Positions 34,220 through 42,558 of a DNA stretch of 64,000 nt are shown here, one piece after another; within the stretch, counting starts at the first letter, position 1, and every line of letters starts with the position of its first letter. This DNA comes from Frankiales bacterium (GTDB taxonomy: Bacteria; Actinomycetota; Actinomycetes; Mycobacteriales; SCTD01), in the NCBI GenBank assembly GCA_025966135.1, contig JAOPVP010000076.1:62001-126000 (forward strand). Direction: 5' to 3'. Position numbers and translations under genes: made by a program. The notes below the pieces were generated by a model. That model saw only the letters and a list, made by a program, of their open reading frames with translations. It was not told the DNA's origin and searched no databases.

Positions 34220-34275
34220 ACTCTAGCGGCGCCACTGGAACACGACGCCACTGGAACACGGCGCCGCTGGAACAC
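34220..34275. promoter_or_regulatory. Divergent control region with three 16-bp tandem repeats
   Basis: Three head-to-tail copies of GRCGCCRCTGGAACAC lie at 34228-34243, 34244-34259 and 34260-34275, differing at only two positions. They fill the -35 region of the minus-strand promoter (TAGAGT, 34225-34220) and lie 29 bases before the Old Yellow Enzyme start. A looser fourth copy may lie at about 34200-34215. Confidence 0.8.
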
Positions 34276-34304
34276 ACTGTCCCTCCCGAGGAGTTGGCAC
34301 GTAC

Positions 34305-35360
34305 GTGAGCAAGCTCTTTGCACCCTTGACCCTGCGCGGCACCGAGTTCCGCAACCGCGTCTTCGTGAGCCCGATGTGCCAGTACTCCGCCTTGGAGGGG
34401 GTGCCCGAGGACTGGCACCTGGTCCACCTCGGTGCCCGCGCCGTCGGCGGTGCTGGTCTCGTCCTGACCGAGGCGACGGGGATCAGCCCGGAGGGCCGCA
34501 TCAGTCCTCAGGACACCGGCATCTGGTCCGAGCGGCACGTCGAGCAGTGGGCGCGCATCACGGCCTTCGTGAAGAGCCAGGGGGCCGTCGCGGGCATCCA
34601 GCTGGCGCACGCCGGCCGCAAGGCCAGCACCTATCGGCCCTGGGAGCCCAAGACGGGCACCGTGCCCGCGGACGAGGGCGGCTGCACCGCGGTCGCCCCG
34701 AGTGCGATCGCGTTCGGTGGCTATGCCGTGCCGCAGGCGCTCGACGCGGTCGGCATCGTCAAGGTCATCACCGACTTCGTGGCCGCCGCCGGGCGCGCCA
34801 AGGAAGCCGGCTTCGACGTGGTCGAGATCCACGCCGGGCATGGCTACTTGCTGCACCAGTTCCTCAGCCCCCTGTCCAACACAAGGACCGACGAGTACGG
34901 CGGGTCCTTCGACAACCGCGTCCGTCTGCTCCTCGAGGTGGTCGAGCAGGTGCGGGCCACCTGGGAGGGGCCGGTGTTCGTCAGGCTGTCGGCCACGGAC
35001 TGGACCGAGGGCGGTTGGACCCTCGAGGAGTCCGTGCGCCTGGCACCGCTGCTGGCGGCGGGGGGCGTGGACCTGGTCGACACCACGTCCGGCGGGCTCC
35101 ACCACCAGCAGCGGGTCGTCCTCGAGCCGGGCTACCAGGCGCCGTTCGCTGAGGCGGTCCGCAGGGCCGGCATCGCTACCGGAGCCGTAGGGCTGATCAC
35201 CGAGCCCAAGCAGGCCGAGGAGGTCCTCGCGTCGGAGCAGGCCGATGTCGTGCTGCTCGCGCGCGAGCTGCTCCGTGACCCGCACTGGCCGCTGCGCGCT
35301 GCAGCCGAGCTGGGTGCCGAGATCGGCTGGCCTGTGCAGTACCAGCGCGCTCGTCCGTGA
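34305..35360 (+). CDS. NADH:flavin oxidoreductase (Old Yellow Enzyme, YqjM-like)
   Basis: The 351-residue FMN TIM barrel has LFAPLTLRGTEFRNRVFVSPMCQYS at the start, IQLAHAGRKAS (about residue 95), the substrate-binding HAGHGYLLHQFLSPL (about residue 180), and the barrel end GLITEPKQAEEVL. The cysteine in SPMCQYS is characteristic of the YqjM class. It reduces activated C=C bonds. Start GTG 34305; the methyltransferase gene follows with a GTGA overlap. Confidence 0.92.
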   Translation: MSKLFAPLTLRGTEFRNRVFVSPMCQYSALEGVPEDWHLVHLGARAVGGAGLVLTEATGISPEGRISPQDTGIWSERHVEQWARITAFVKSQGAVAGIQLAHAGRKASTYRPWEPKTGTVPADEGGCTAVAPSAIAFGGYAVPQALDAVGIVKVITDFVAAAGRAKEAGFDVVEIHAGHGYLLHQFLSPLSNTRTDEYGGSFDNRVRLLLEVVEQVRATWEGPVFVRLSATDWTEGGWTLEESVRLAPLLAAGGVDLVDTTSGGLHHQQRVVLEPGYQAPFAEAVRRAGIATGAVGLITEPKQAEEVLASEQADVVLLARELLRDPHWPLRAAAELGAEIGWPVQYQRARP

Positions 35361-36163
35361 CCATCGAGGTCACCGACCCAGCAGATCCGCGGCTCGGCGA
35401 CTACTTCGGGTTGACCGACGTCGTCCGGCGTGTCAAGCACGAGCCGGAGAAGGGGTTCTTCATCGCGGAGGGGCAACTGGTCATGCGCCGGGCTCTGCAG
35501 GCCGGCTGCCCGCCCAGGTCCGTGCTGCTTGCTCCCAACCGGGTCGAGGACCTGCTGCCCGAGCTGACCGACCTGGGGTGCCCGACCTACGTCGCGTCCC
35601 TCGAGGTGATGCACGCGGTGACCGGCTTCCACGTGCACCGCGGCGCGTTGGCCTCCTTCGGCCGGCCGCTCGTGCCCACGGCTGCGGAGGTTCTCGCGAC
35701 GGCGCAGCGAGTGCTCGTGCTGGAGAACGTCAACAGCCCCACCAACCTCGGCGCCGTGTTCCGCAGCGCCGCGGGTCTGGGACTCGACGCGGTGCTTCTC
35801 AGCCCGACCTGCTGCGACCCGCTGTACCGGCGCGCCATGCGCGTCTCGATGGGCGAGGTGCTGGCCGTCCCCTATGCCTACCTCGACGCCTGGCCCAGCG
35901 GACTCGAGCAGGTCCGCGAGGCCGGCTTCCGGCTCCTGGCGATGACGCCGGCGCCGGACGCCAGCCGGCTCGAGGAGGTCGTGCTGAGCGACTCCGACAA
36001 GGCCGCCCTGCTCCTGGGGGCCGAGGGCCCTGGTCTGACAGCAGCGGCGATGGCGACGAGCGACCTGCGGGTCCGGATCGCGATGGCCCATGACGTCGAC
36101 TCCCTCAACGTGGCCGCCGCTGCGGCGGTTGGGTGCTGGGTCGTGGGTCGGCGCCCGGTGTAG
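35357..36163 (+). CDS. TrmH/SpoU-family RNA 2'-O-methyltransferase
   Basis: The 268-residue protein has an N-terminal substrate-binding domain (FFIAEGQLVMRRAL) and a SPOUT domain with motif 1 ENVNSPTNLGAVFRSAAGLG (about 113), motif 2 LLLGAEGPGL (about 210) and motif 3 HDVDSLNVAAAAAV (about 245). It methylates ribose in rRNA or tRNA with SAM. The GTG start overlaps the oxidoreductase stop by 4 bases. Confidence 0.92.
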   Translation: MTIEVTDPADPRLGDYFGLTDVVRRVKHEPEKGFFIAEGQLVMRRALQAGCPPRSVLLAPNRVEDLLPELTDLGCPTYVASLEVMHAVTGFHVHRGALASFGRPLVPTAAEVLATAQRVLVLENVNSPTNLGAVFRSAAGLGLDAVLLSPTCCDPLYRRAMRVSMGEVLAVPYAYLDAWPSGLEQVREAGFRLLAMTPAPDASRLEEVVLSDSDKAALLLGAEGPGLTAAAMATSDLRVRIAMAHDVDSLNVAAAAAVGCWVVGRRPV

Positions 36164-36172
36164 ACAGGGCGC

Positions 36173-36658
36173 GTGAAACGCCTCGCATTCTTGTTGCCCC
36201 TGGCACTGGTCGCTGCCTGCACAGGGAGCAACAGCAGCGGCAGTGCCGCTTCGGCGGGAGTCTCCAAGGCTGACTACCTGAAGCAGGCTGAGGCGGTCTG
36301 CGCCAAGGCCTACGCCGACCGCAGCGCGCTCAAGGTGCCCACCGCGATCCCTGCGCTCGCGTCCTACGTCGCCCAGGTCGTCACTCTCGCCGACTCCGCA
36401 GTCACGGCTCTTGCCGCCGTCCAGCCGCCGACGACCGACAAGGCCGAGCTGGAGTCAAAGGTCCTCAACCCGCTCAGGACGCAGGTGCGCGAGGCCCGCA
36501 CGTACTCCGGCCGGGTCGCGGCCGCGGCGAAGAAGAACGACCAGGTCGCGCTCGTCAAGCTGCTGAGCAACGCACCGCTCGGGTCCAAGGCCAACCTGAG
36601 GTGGATGAAGAACTACGGCTTCGTCGAGTGTGTGAAGGCCGCTGACACCTCGCGTTAG
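36173..36658 (+). CDS. Putative lipoprotein
   Basis: A 161-residue protein with a lipoprotein signal (MKRLAFLLPLALVAAC; lipobox LVAAC, Cys 16), then a short Ser/Gly linker and a helical domain with two more cysteines (AVCAKAYADR and FVECVKAADTSR). Helical, extracytoplasmic; similar small lipoproteins are common in Actinobacteria. GTG 36173; a weak -10-like TAGACA overlaps the preceding stop. Its stop TAG overlaps the convergent acyl-CoA dehydrogenase stop by 3 bases. Confidence 0.75.
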   Translation: MKRLAFLLPLALVAACTGSNSSGSAASAGVSKADYLKQAEAVCAKAYADRSALKVPTAIPALASYVAQVVTLADSAVTALAAVQPPTTDKAELESKVLNPLRTQVREARTYSGRVAAAAKKNDQVALVKLLSNAPLGSKANLRWMKNYGFVECVKAADTSR

Positions 36659-38508
36659 TCCGAGCCGGCGCCGCCAGTCTGCGGGTCCACGGCGATCGGG
36701 GCCCGCAGGAGGGCGTCCGGGATACCGAAGCCGGCGACCAGGATGAGGGCATGGGGCCGGAGGTCGGCGCACAGTACGTTGACCTGCTTCTGCAGATCCC
36801 TTGATGCGTCCGCGGACAGGAAGCCGTGCTCGAGCCACCAGGCACGGTCGCTCTCGATCGTCGACAACACCGCGAGGTTGCGGACCTGCTCCAGCAAGGG
36901 CGTGGTGGCCTTGGCACGGAACAGCTGGTGCACGTGCCGCTCGACGTGGGCCCGGGCGGCCGCCAACGCGTGGTCCTGGCACTGCGACAGCGCGCGGAGC
37001 GGGTCGGTGCCCGCCTTCACCAGGGTGCGCAACCGGCGGGCCAGTGCATCGACGAGACGGTCCTCGCGGAACTCCAGGGCGGTCGTTTGCCATTGAGGGT
37101 CGTGCAGGTCGGCGCGCTTGAAGCTGCGACCGAGGTCCTCCAACACCCGGCCGGCCTGGCGCGTGGTCAGGTGGCGCACCATCCCGACCGCGTCGAGGTC
37201 CTCGAACTGGGCGGCGTAGTCCGATAGCAGCGTTTTGGCGACCAGCTGCATGAGCACGGTGTTGTCGCCTTCGAAGGTGACGAACACATCGGAGTCGGCT
37301 CGTAGCGACGCGAAGCGGTTCTCGGTGAGGTAGCCCTTGGCGCCGCAGCACTCCCGTGACTGCTGCACCGCGTCGACCATGTGCCAGGTCGCGACCGCCT
37401 TCAGACCGGCAGCCAGCGCCTCGACCTCACGTTGCCCTTCCCCGGTGCGCAGCACGTCCACGTAGGACTGGGTGAGGTGGTCGTGGGCGGCCTGCAGCGC
37501 GTAGGACTGGCAGACCGCAGGGAGCAGGCGTCGTTGGTGCGTCAGGTAGTCCATCAGCGGCGTATCCATGTCCAGCCCGGTACCGAACTGGCGTCGTCGC
37601 TCACCCCAACGGACCGCGATCGTCAGGGCGTTGCGGGCCACCGCGAGCCCGGCGCCACCGATGCAGATCCGGCCCTCCACGAGGGCCCCGATCATGGTGA
37701 AGAAGCGTGCGCCCGGCGAGCTGACGGGGGAGGAGTAGATCCCGTCCGGGGAGACCGTTCCGAAGCGGTCGAGCAGGTTGTCGCGGGGGATCCGCACGGC
37801 GTTGAACCGCAGCCGTCCGTTGTCGACACCTTGTAGTCCCATCTTCTCGCCGCAGTCCTCGATCTCGACGCCCTCGACCACGGACCCGTCGAGGTGACGG
37901 ATCGGTACCAGGAAGGCGTGCACGCCCTGGGCCTCGCCGGCCACGTCGAGCTGGGCGAAGACCGCCGCGAGCCGGGCGTGCCGCGCGGCGTTGCCGATCC
38001 AGTCCTTGCGGGCGGTCTCGTCCGGGGTGTGCAGGACGAACTCGCCGGCCTCAGCGTCGTACCGGGCCTGGGTGCGGATGGAACGCACATCGGAGCCGTG
38101 GCCGGACTCGCTCATGGCGAAGCAGCCGGGAAGATCGAGGGTGCCGACGTCCCGTAGGTAGGCCGCGTGGTGCTTGTCGGTGCCGAGCCGATGGACCGCG
38201 CCGCCGAACAGGCCGAACTGCACACCCATCTTCACGAGCAGGGACAGGTCGCCGTGGCCGAGGGTCTGGAACGTGGCGATCCGGCCACCGGGGTCGTCCT
38301 GGCCGCCGTACGCAACGGGGAAGGAGCGGGCACCGTCACCAGCCCTGCCGATCTCGCGCGCCCACTCGAGGACGAGATCGCGGTAGTCGTCGCGGGCGAG
38401 CCCGTCACCCTTCTCGAGACCGAGCTGCGAGAGCCGGGCGCGAGTCTCCGCCCGCAGCGCGGCGTGTGGTCCGTCGAGAAGGGCTTGCAGCTGACGGGCG
38501 GTGGTCAT
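36655..38508 (-). CDS. Acyl-CoA dehydrogenase/oxidase family protein
   Basis: The 617-residue flavoprotein has the acyl-CoA dehydrogenase N-terminal and middle domains (GCFAMSESGHGSDVRSI, KDWIGNAARHARLAAVF) and an extended C-terminal half with RECCGAKGYLTENRF and the FAD/catalytic VTFEGDNTVLMQ (about residue 420). Length and motifs place it with acyl-CoA oxidase-like proteins (usual dehydrogenases are about 390). ATG 38508 is preferred over 38517 since GGGGAG is 10 bases upstream. It catalyses the first step of beta-oxidation of an unknown acyl-CoA. Confidence 0.88.
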   Translation of the reverse strand: MTTARQLQALLDGPHAALRAETRARLSQLGLEKGDGLARDDYRDLVLEWAREIGRAGDGARSFPVAYGGQDDPGGRIATFQTLGHGDLSLLVKMGVQFGLFGGAVHRLGTDKHHAAYLRDVGTLDLPGCFAMSESGHGSDVRSIRTQARYDAEAGEFVLHTPDETARKDWIGNAARHARLAAVFAQLDVAGEAQGVHAFLVPIRHLDGSVVEGVEIEDCGEKMGLQGVDNGRLRFNAVRIPRDNLLDRFGTVSPDGIYSSPVSSPGARFFTMIGALVEGRICIGGAGLAVARNALTIAVRWGERRRQFGTGLDMDTPLMDYLTHQRRLLPAVCQSYALQAAHDHLTQSYVDVLRTGEGQREVEALAAGLKAVATWHMVDAVQQSRECCGAKGYLTENRFASLRADSDVFVTFEGDNTVLMQLVAKTLLSDYAAQFEDLDAVGMVRHLTTRQAGRVLEDLGRSFKRADLHDPQWQTTALEFREDRLVDALARRLRTLVKAGTDPLRALSQCQDHALAAARAHVERHVHQLFRAKATTPLLEQVRNLAVLSTIESDRAWWLEHGFLSADASRDLQKQVNVLCADLRPHALILVAGFGIPDALLRAPIAVDPQTGGAGSD

Positions 38509-38538
38509 GATCAACATGCTCCCCGGCAGGCGTGGCCT

Positions 38539-39426
38539 TCACACCAGCAGCGGGACGGCGATGCCGAGGAGTGGGCTCGCGGCGACGACCACCGCGAGTG
38601 CCACGAGTGCCGAGGCCGGTCCCAGCGACAGCGGAGCGGGGGGGTCGAGCAGCCGCCGGGCCCTCAGGAGGACGTCCTCACCACCGGCCCCGAGGGCGCC
38701 GCTGGGAGCCTCGGCCGTTCCGATCTTCCAGAGCGCCCGGGCGAGGTGGGTGCGCTCGTGGTGGCGGGCAGCCCGGTCATCAGCGAGCAGCTCGATGAGC
38801 AGCGACACCTCAGCGCCGGCGGTGCGGACGGCGGGCAGGGCCGGGAACGTGGCACCGAGAGCCACGAACGGCAGGACAACCAGGTCGTGGCGATGCCGGA
38901 GGTGGGCCTCCTCATGGGCCAGGACAGCCCGGAGCTCGTCGTACGACAGCAGGCTGAGGGCCCCGCGGGAGAGCACCAGCCGCGGTCGGAGCCCTGGCAG
39001 GCAGTAGGCGACCGGGAGCGCGTGGTCGAGGACCGAGGCGCCCCTGAGCAGCAGGTTGCGCTCGGAGACGAGGTCGACGAGCAGTCGGTTGGAGCGCCGC
39101 GCTCGCAGCGTCCGCCAGGTCGAGACCAGGAGCACTCCCAGCAGCCGCAGCAGGAGCAGCAGGCCCACTGCGCCGGCGACCCAGGTGACGACCCCGGCCC
39201 TGTCGAGGTGGCGCAGTCCCTGGACGTGGGTGTCCCCGAGCGGGGCCAGCGCGATCGTTGCCAGCAGCAGCAGCGTCAGCAGGCCGCCGGCGAGGCCCGC
39301 CGCCTGCCACAGCAGCAGACCGAGGACCGGCGCGCGGGCAGGCCAGGCAGCGCCGGCGACGGCGGGCGGCAGCACGAGCGAGACCAGCAGAAGGCAGGCG
39401 ACGAGGACGCCGGCCGCCGCGAGCAC
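38539..39426 (-). CDS. M56-family membrane metallopeptidase (BlaR1/MecR1-like)
   Basis: The 295-residue protein has about four or five hydrophobic segments and a zinc peptidase site in VLAHEEAHLRHRHDL (HExxH, about residue 170). It lacks the beta-lactam sensor domain of BlaR1, so the signal it detects is unknown. It follows the BlaI-like gene by 2 bases. In such pairs, the peptidase triggers removal of the repressor. Start GTG 39426. Confidence 0.88.
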   Translation of the reverse strand: MLAAAGVLVACLLLVSLVLPPAVAGAAWPARAPVLGLLLWQAAGLAGGLLTLLLLATIALAPLGDTHVQGLRHLDRAGVVTWVAGAVGLLLLLRLLGVLLVSTWRTLRARRSNRLLVDLVSERNLLLRGASVLDHALPVAYCLPGLRPRLVLSRGALSLLSYDELRAVLAHEEAHLRHRHDLVVLPFVALGATFPALPAVRTAGAEVSLLIELLADDRAARHHERTHLARALWKIGTAEAPSGALGAGGEDVLLRARRLLDPPAPLSLGPASALVALAVVVAASPLLGIAVPLLV

Positions 39427-39428
39427 GG

Positions 39429-39788
39429 TTAGGTGATGCCGTCGAGAGCCCGGCGGAGGGCGTCGGCCTCGGCAGGGGTGACCGAGCGGGCGAAGTGCTG
39501 CAGGGCTGCCTGTCGGTCGTCGGCGTGGCCGAGCGCCTGCTGCATGAGGACTGCGACGTGATCCTCGCGGCTGGCGACAGCGGCATAGGTGTGCGCCCGG
39601 GCGGTCGCGTCGCGCGACAGCAGGCCCTTCTTCTTCAACCGCGACAACACCGTCAGGACGGTCGTGTACGCGAGATCATGAGAGTCCAGCGCGTCGGCCA
39701 CCTGGCGGCCGGTAAGCGGCGCGGGAGCGTTCCACAGGGTCTCCATCACAGCCCGTTCAAGGGCACCCAGACGTGTCACCCGACGCAT
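39429..39788 (-). CDS. BlaI/MecI-family repressor
   Basis: The 119-residue protein has the BlaI winged helix (LGALERAVMETLWNAPAPLTGRQVADAL, AYTTVLTVLSRLKKKGLL) and a C-terminal dimer region. ATG 39788 is the start that puts the DNA-binding part at the N-terminus. A perfect 13-bp palindrome at 39799-39811, just upstream, is its likely operator. It controls itself, the peptidase gene, and perhaps the divergent whiB gene. Confidence 0.92.
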   Translation of the reverse strand: MRRVTRLGALERAVMETLWNAPAPLTGRQVADALDSHDLAYTTVLTVLSRLKKKGLLSRDATARAHTYAAVASREDHVAVLMQQALGHADDRQAALQHFARSVTPAEADALRRALDGIT

Positions 39789-39798
39789 ACTACGCTTG

Positions 39799-39811
39799 GT
39801 AGAAGTTCTAC
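39799..39811. promoter_or_regulatory. Probable BlaI operator between blaI and whiB
   Basis: GTAGAA-G-TTCTAC, a perfect 6+1+6 palindrome, 10 bases upstream of the blaI start and 45 bases upstream of whiB. TAC/GTA ends are typical of BlaI/MecI operators. Confidence 0.7.
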
Positions 39812-39855
39812 GTCTCGTCGTACCTGATGGTCGGCGTCGAAAGGAAGGGGGAGCC

Positions 39856-40155
39856 GTGCCCGACGTTCTCGGTACTGCCATCCCGCCCGGTGCCCAGGCC
39901 TGGCGCTGGGACTGGCAAGAGTCCGCGCGCTGTCGCGGCCACGACGACCTGTTCTTCCACCCGCCGGGGGAGCGCGAGCCGTCCCGCAGCGAGCGCGACC
40001 AGGCGGCCCGCGGGCTGTGCCTCTCGTGCCCGGTGCGCCGGGAGTGCGCCCAGCACGCTCTGAGGATGCGCGAGCCCTATGGCGTCTGGGGTGGCCTCAC
40101 CGAGGACGACCGCGCGGTCGAGCTCTACGGACCCAGAACACCCCGCAGGCGCTGA
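39856..40155 (+). CDS. WhiB-family iron-sulfur transcription factor
   Basis: The 99-residue protein has the four cluster-binding cysteines (ARCRGHDD then GLCLSCPVRREC, spacing CX2CX5C) and the GVWGGLTEDDR turn. A positively charged tail (RTPRRR) follows, a short form of the usual basic arm. The pattern is closest to WhiB3/WhiD. GTG 39856 follows GGAAGGGGGAG. It is divergent from blaI, with the palindrome between them. Confidence 0.92.
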   Translation: MPDVLGTAIPPGAQAWRWDWQESARCRGHDDLFFHPPGEREPSRSERDQAARGLCLSCPVRRECAQHALRMREPYGVWGGLTEDDRAVELYGPRTPRRR

Positions 40156-40164
40156 AGCCCCTCC

Positions 40165-40215
40165 CTTGCGTCTGCTCCCTCGCGCGGTCGGCGTGTGCAC
40201 AGGAGCGGACGCAAG
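40165..40215. terminator. Bidirectional hairpin between whiB and the E2-like gene
   Basis: A 14-bp stem (40165-40178 with 40202-40215, one G-T pair) encloses a 23-base loop between convergent genes. Confidence 0.65.
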
Positions 40216-40218
40216 GAG

Positions 40219-41100
40219 TCAGCCGAGTTGCGCGGGGTCGGCGAGGTAGCGCTGGAGGGCCTCGAAGTAGACGGCGCACTGCACCCCGTCGACCAGCCGG
40301 TGGTCCCCGGTCAGGCAGAGCGTGAACTGCGGTACGGCGGTGACCGCCCCGTCCCTCACGACCGCCCGCTCCGTCACGACCCCGAGCGAGATGTAGATCG
40401 GGGTCCTGGCAAAGGGAAGCGGCGCGAGGAACACCTCCTCAACCCCGAGCGGCGCCACGTTGGAGATGAACGCCGACCCCAGTGGGTTGCCCTGCTGCCC
40501 GAGCAGTGGCACGCCCCAGCCGCCGAGCAGCGAGGACGTAGCGAGCATCATCGGGCGCATGAACGGGACGGGCATCCAGCCGGCCAGCCACGTCGAGGTG
40601 TTGAAGCCCTTGTCGGTGCCCTCCCGCAGGGCCTTGACGCCCTTCCAGACCTCGGTGGCGATCTCGGCGGGGGTGAGCGAGTCCGCTCCTGCCACCTTGT
40701 ACGGCGCGAGGTCGGTGCCCTGGCCGATGTCGACGGCGAAGCCGACGCTGATGTCGTCGAACGGCACGACCCGGCCGGCCCGGACCCGGGTGTTGGCCTC
40801 CGGCACGGCCCGTAACGCCCGCGCCGCCGCGGCTCCGACCACGTGCATGATCGTGAGCCCCTTGGCGCCCGCAGCACGCCGCTGCTCGACGTAGCCCTGC
40901 ACCGGGGCCGCGTCGACGACAAGCCGCGTCAGCAGACGCCCCTCGCGCGGCGCGGTCCAGGTGGCGACGGCCACCTTGCGCCGGACGGCCTGGGCGCGGC
41001 GGGCCGGGTCCGCGATCGCGGCGGTACGCCGCGCCTCGCGGGCGATCAGGAGGCCGCTGGCGAGGGCGGTAAGGAGAGCCGTGTTGCGGGGACGAGGCAC
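40219..41100 (-). CDS. Stand-alone 2-oxoacid dehydrogenase acyltransferase (E2) catalytic domain protein
   Basis: The 293-residue protein corresponds to only the catalytic domain of dihydrolipoamide acyltransferases, ending with LTGDHRLVDGVQCAVYFEALQRYL (catalytic H and D). It has no lipoyl or subunit-binding domain. An N-terminal hydrophobic segment (ALLTALASGLLIA) could anchor it. Such proteins are frequent but uncharacterised in Actinobacteria; they may acylate something other than lipoate. GTG 41100 is 6 bases after TACAGT (41112-41107), predicting a leaderless mRNA. Confidence 0.82.
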   Translation of the reverse strand: MPRPRNTALLTALASGLLIAREARRTAAIADPARRAQAVRRKVAVATWTAPREGRLLTRLVVDAAPVQGYVEQRRAAGAKGLTIMHVVGAAAARALRAVPEANTRVRAGRVVPFDDISVGFAVDIGQGTDLAPYKVAGADSLTPAEIATEVWKGVKALREGTDKGFNTSTWLAGWMPVPFMRPMMLATSSLLGGWGVPLLGQQGNPLGSAFISNVAPLGVEEVFLAPLPFARTPIYISLGVVTERAVVRDGAVTAVPQFTLCLTGDHRLVDGVQCAVYFEALQRYLADPAQLG

Positions 41101-41106
41101 CAGTGG

Positions 41107-41112
41107 ACTGTA
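41107..41112 (-). promoter_or_regulatory. Leaderless -10 element of the E2-like gene
   Basis: TACAGT on the minus strand, 6 bases before GTG 41100. Confidence 0.55.
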
Positions 41113-41165
41113 GGGGAGGACACAGGTGGCAGGCTGTGCACCAGAACCCAGAGGAGGCCCCAGCC

Positions 41166-42539
41166 ATGGCGATCGCAACCGTCGACCCCACCACCGGACA
41201 GACGCTCAAGACGTTCGAAGCTCTCACTGACGCCGAGCTCGAGGACCGGCTCGCGCGCGCGGCAGCGGCGTTTGCCAGCTACCGCAAGACCTCGTACGAG
41301 GAGCGGGCGGCGTGGACCCGCCGAGCCGCCGACCTCCTGGAAGACGACGCCGAGCAGCTTGCCGAGCTGCTGACCACGGAGATGGGCAAGACCCTCAAGG
41401 CCGCGCGCGCCGAGGTCGCCAAGTGCGCGACCGGCCTGAGGTACTACGCCGAGCACGCCCCGGCGATGCTCGCGGACGTGCCGGCTGACGCCCCCGACGT
41501 GAAGGCATCCCGGGCATTCACGCGCTACCAGCCACTGGGTGTGGTGCTCGCCGTCATGCCGTGGAACTACCCGCTGTGGCAGGCGATGCGCTTTGCCGCT
41601 CCGGCCCTGATGGCAGGCAACGTCGGGCTGCTCAAGCACGCGTCCAACGTGCCGCAGTCCGCGCTGTACATGGAGGAGCTGTTCCGGCGCGCCGGGTTCC
41701 CGGCGGACGTGTTCCAGACGCTCCTGATCGGCAGCAACAAGGTGGAGAAGGTGCTCCGTGACCGTCGCGTCGTAGCCGCCACGCTGACCGGGTCGACGCC
41801 TGCCGGCAAGGCGGTCGCGGCGACGGCGGGTGACGAGCTCAAGCCCACGGTGCTGGAGCTCGGTGGGTCCGACCCGTTCGTCGTCATGCCGTCCGCGGAC
41901 CTCGCCAAGGCCGCCGAGGTCGCCACGACGGCGCGCTGCCAGAACAACGGCCAGTCCTGCATCGCGGCCAAGCGGTTCATCGTCCACGCCGACGTCTACG
42001 AGGAGTTCTCCCTGCTGTTCAGCGCAGCCTTCGAGGAGCAGGTCCTCGGCGACCCGCGGGACGCCGCCACGACGATCGGGCCGCTCGCCACCGAGCAGGG
42101 TCGCGAGGACGTCGAGGAACTGGTGCAGGACGCCATCGCCAAGGGCGCCCACGTGCTCGTCGGCGGGAAGCGTCCCGACGGGCCCGGCTGGTTCTACCCC
42201 CCGACGCTGCTGGAGGGCATCACCCAGGACATGCGGATGTACGCCGAGGAGGTCTTCGGACCCGTGGCCCAGCTGCACAAGGTGTCCTCCCTCGACGAGG
42301 CGCTGCAGCTTGCCAACGACTCCGAGTTCGGCCTGGGCTCCAACATCTGGACCAATGACGCCGCTGAGGCGGAACAGTTCGTCAACGAGGTTGAGGCCGG
42401 CATGGCGTTTGTCAACGGGATGACGACGTCGTACCCGGAGCTGCCCTTCGGCGGCATCAAGACCTCCGGCTACGGCCGCGAGCTCGCGGACCTCGGTATC
42501 CGGGAGTTCTGCAACGCCAAGACCGTGTGGGTGGGCTGA
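41166..42539 (+). CDS. gabD1: NAD(P)-dependent succinate-semialdehyde dehydrogenase
   Basis: The 457-residue protein matches GabD1 from end to end. It has AIATVDPTTGQTLKTF, the NAD-binding MPWNYPLWQAMRF, LTGSTPAGKAV, catalytic glutamate in LELGGSDPF (about 240) and catalytic cysteine in NNGQSCIAAKRF (about 272). The length equals the 457 residues of the mycobacterial enzyme. It oxidises succinate semialdehyde from GABA or the alternative TCA route. ATG 41166 follows GAGGAGG, which rules out the longer open frame. Confidence 0.94.
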   Translation: MAIATVDPTTGQTLKTFEALTDAELEDRLARAAAAFASYRKTSYEERAAWTRRAADLLEDDAEQLAELLTTEMGKTLKAARAEVAKCATGLRYYAEHAPAMLADVPADAPDVKASRAFTRYQPLGVVLAVMPWNYPLWQAMRFAAPALMAGNVGLLKHASNVPQSALYMEELFRRAGFPADVFQTLLIGSNKVEKVLRDRRVVAATLTGSTPAGKAVAATAGDELKPTVLELGGSDPFVVMPSADLAKAAEVATTARCQNNGQSCIAAKRFIVHADVYEEFSLLFSAAFEEQVLGDPRDAATTIGPLATEQGREDVEELVQDAIAKGAHVLVGGKRPDGPGWFYPPTLLEGITQDMRMYAEEVFGPVAQLHKVSSLDEALQLANDSEFGLGSNIWTNDAAEAEQFVNEVEAGMAFVNGMTTSYPELPFGGIKTSGYGRELADLGIREFCNAKTVWVG

Positions 42540-42558
42540 CGCCTGCAACGATGAGCCC

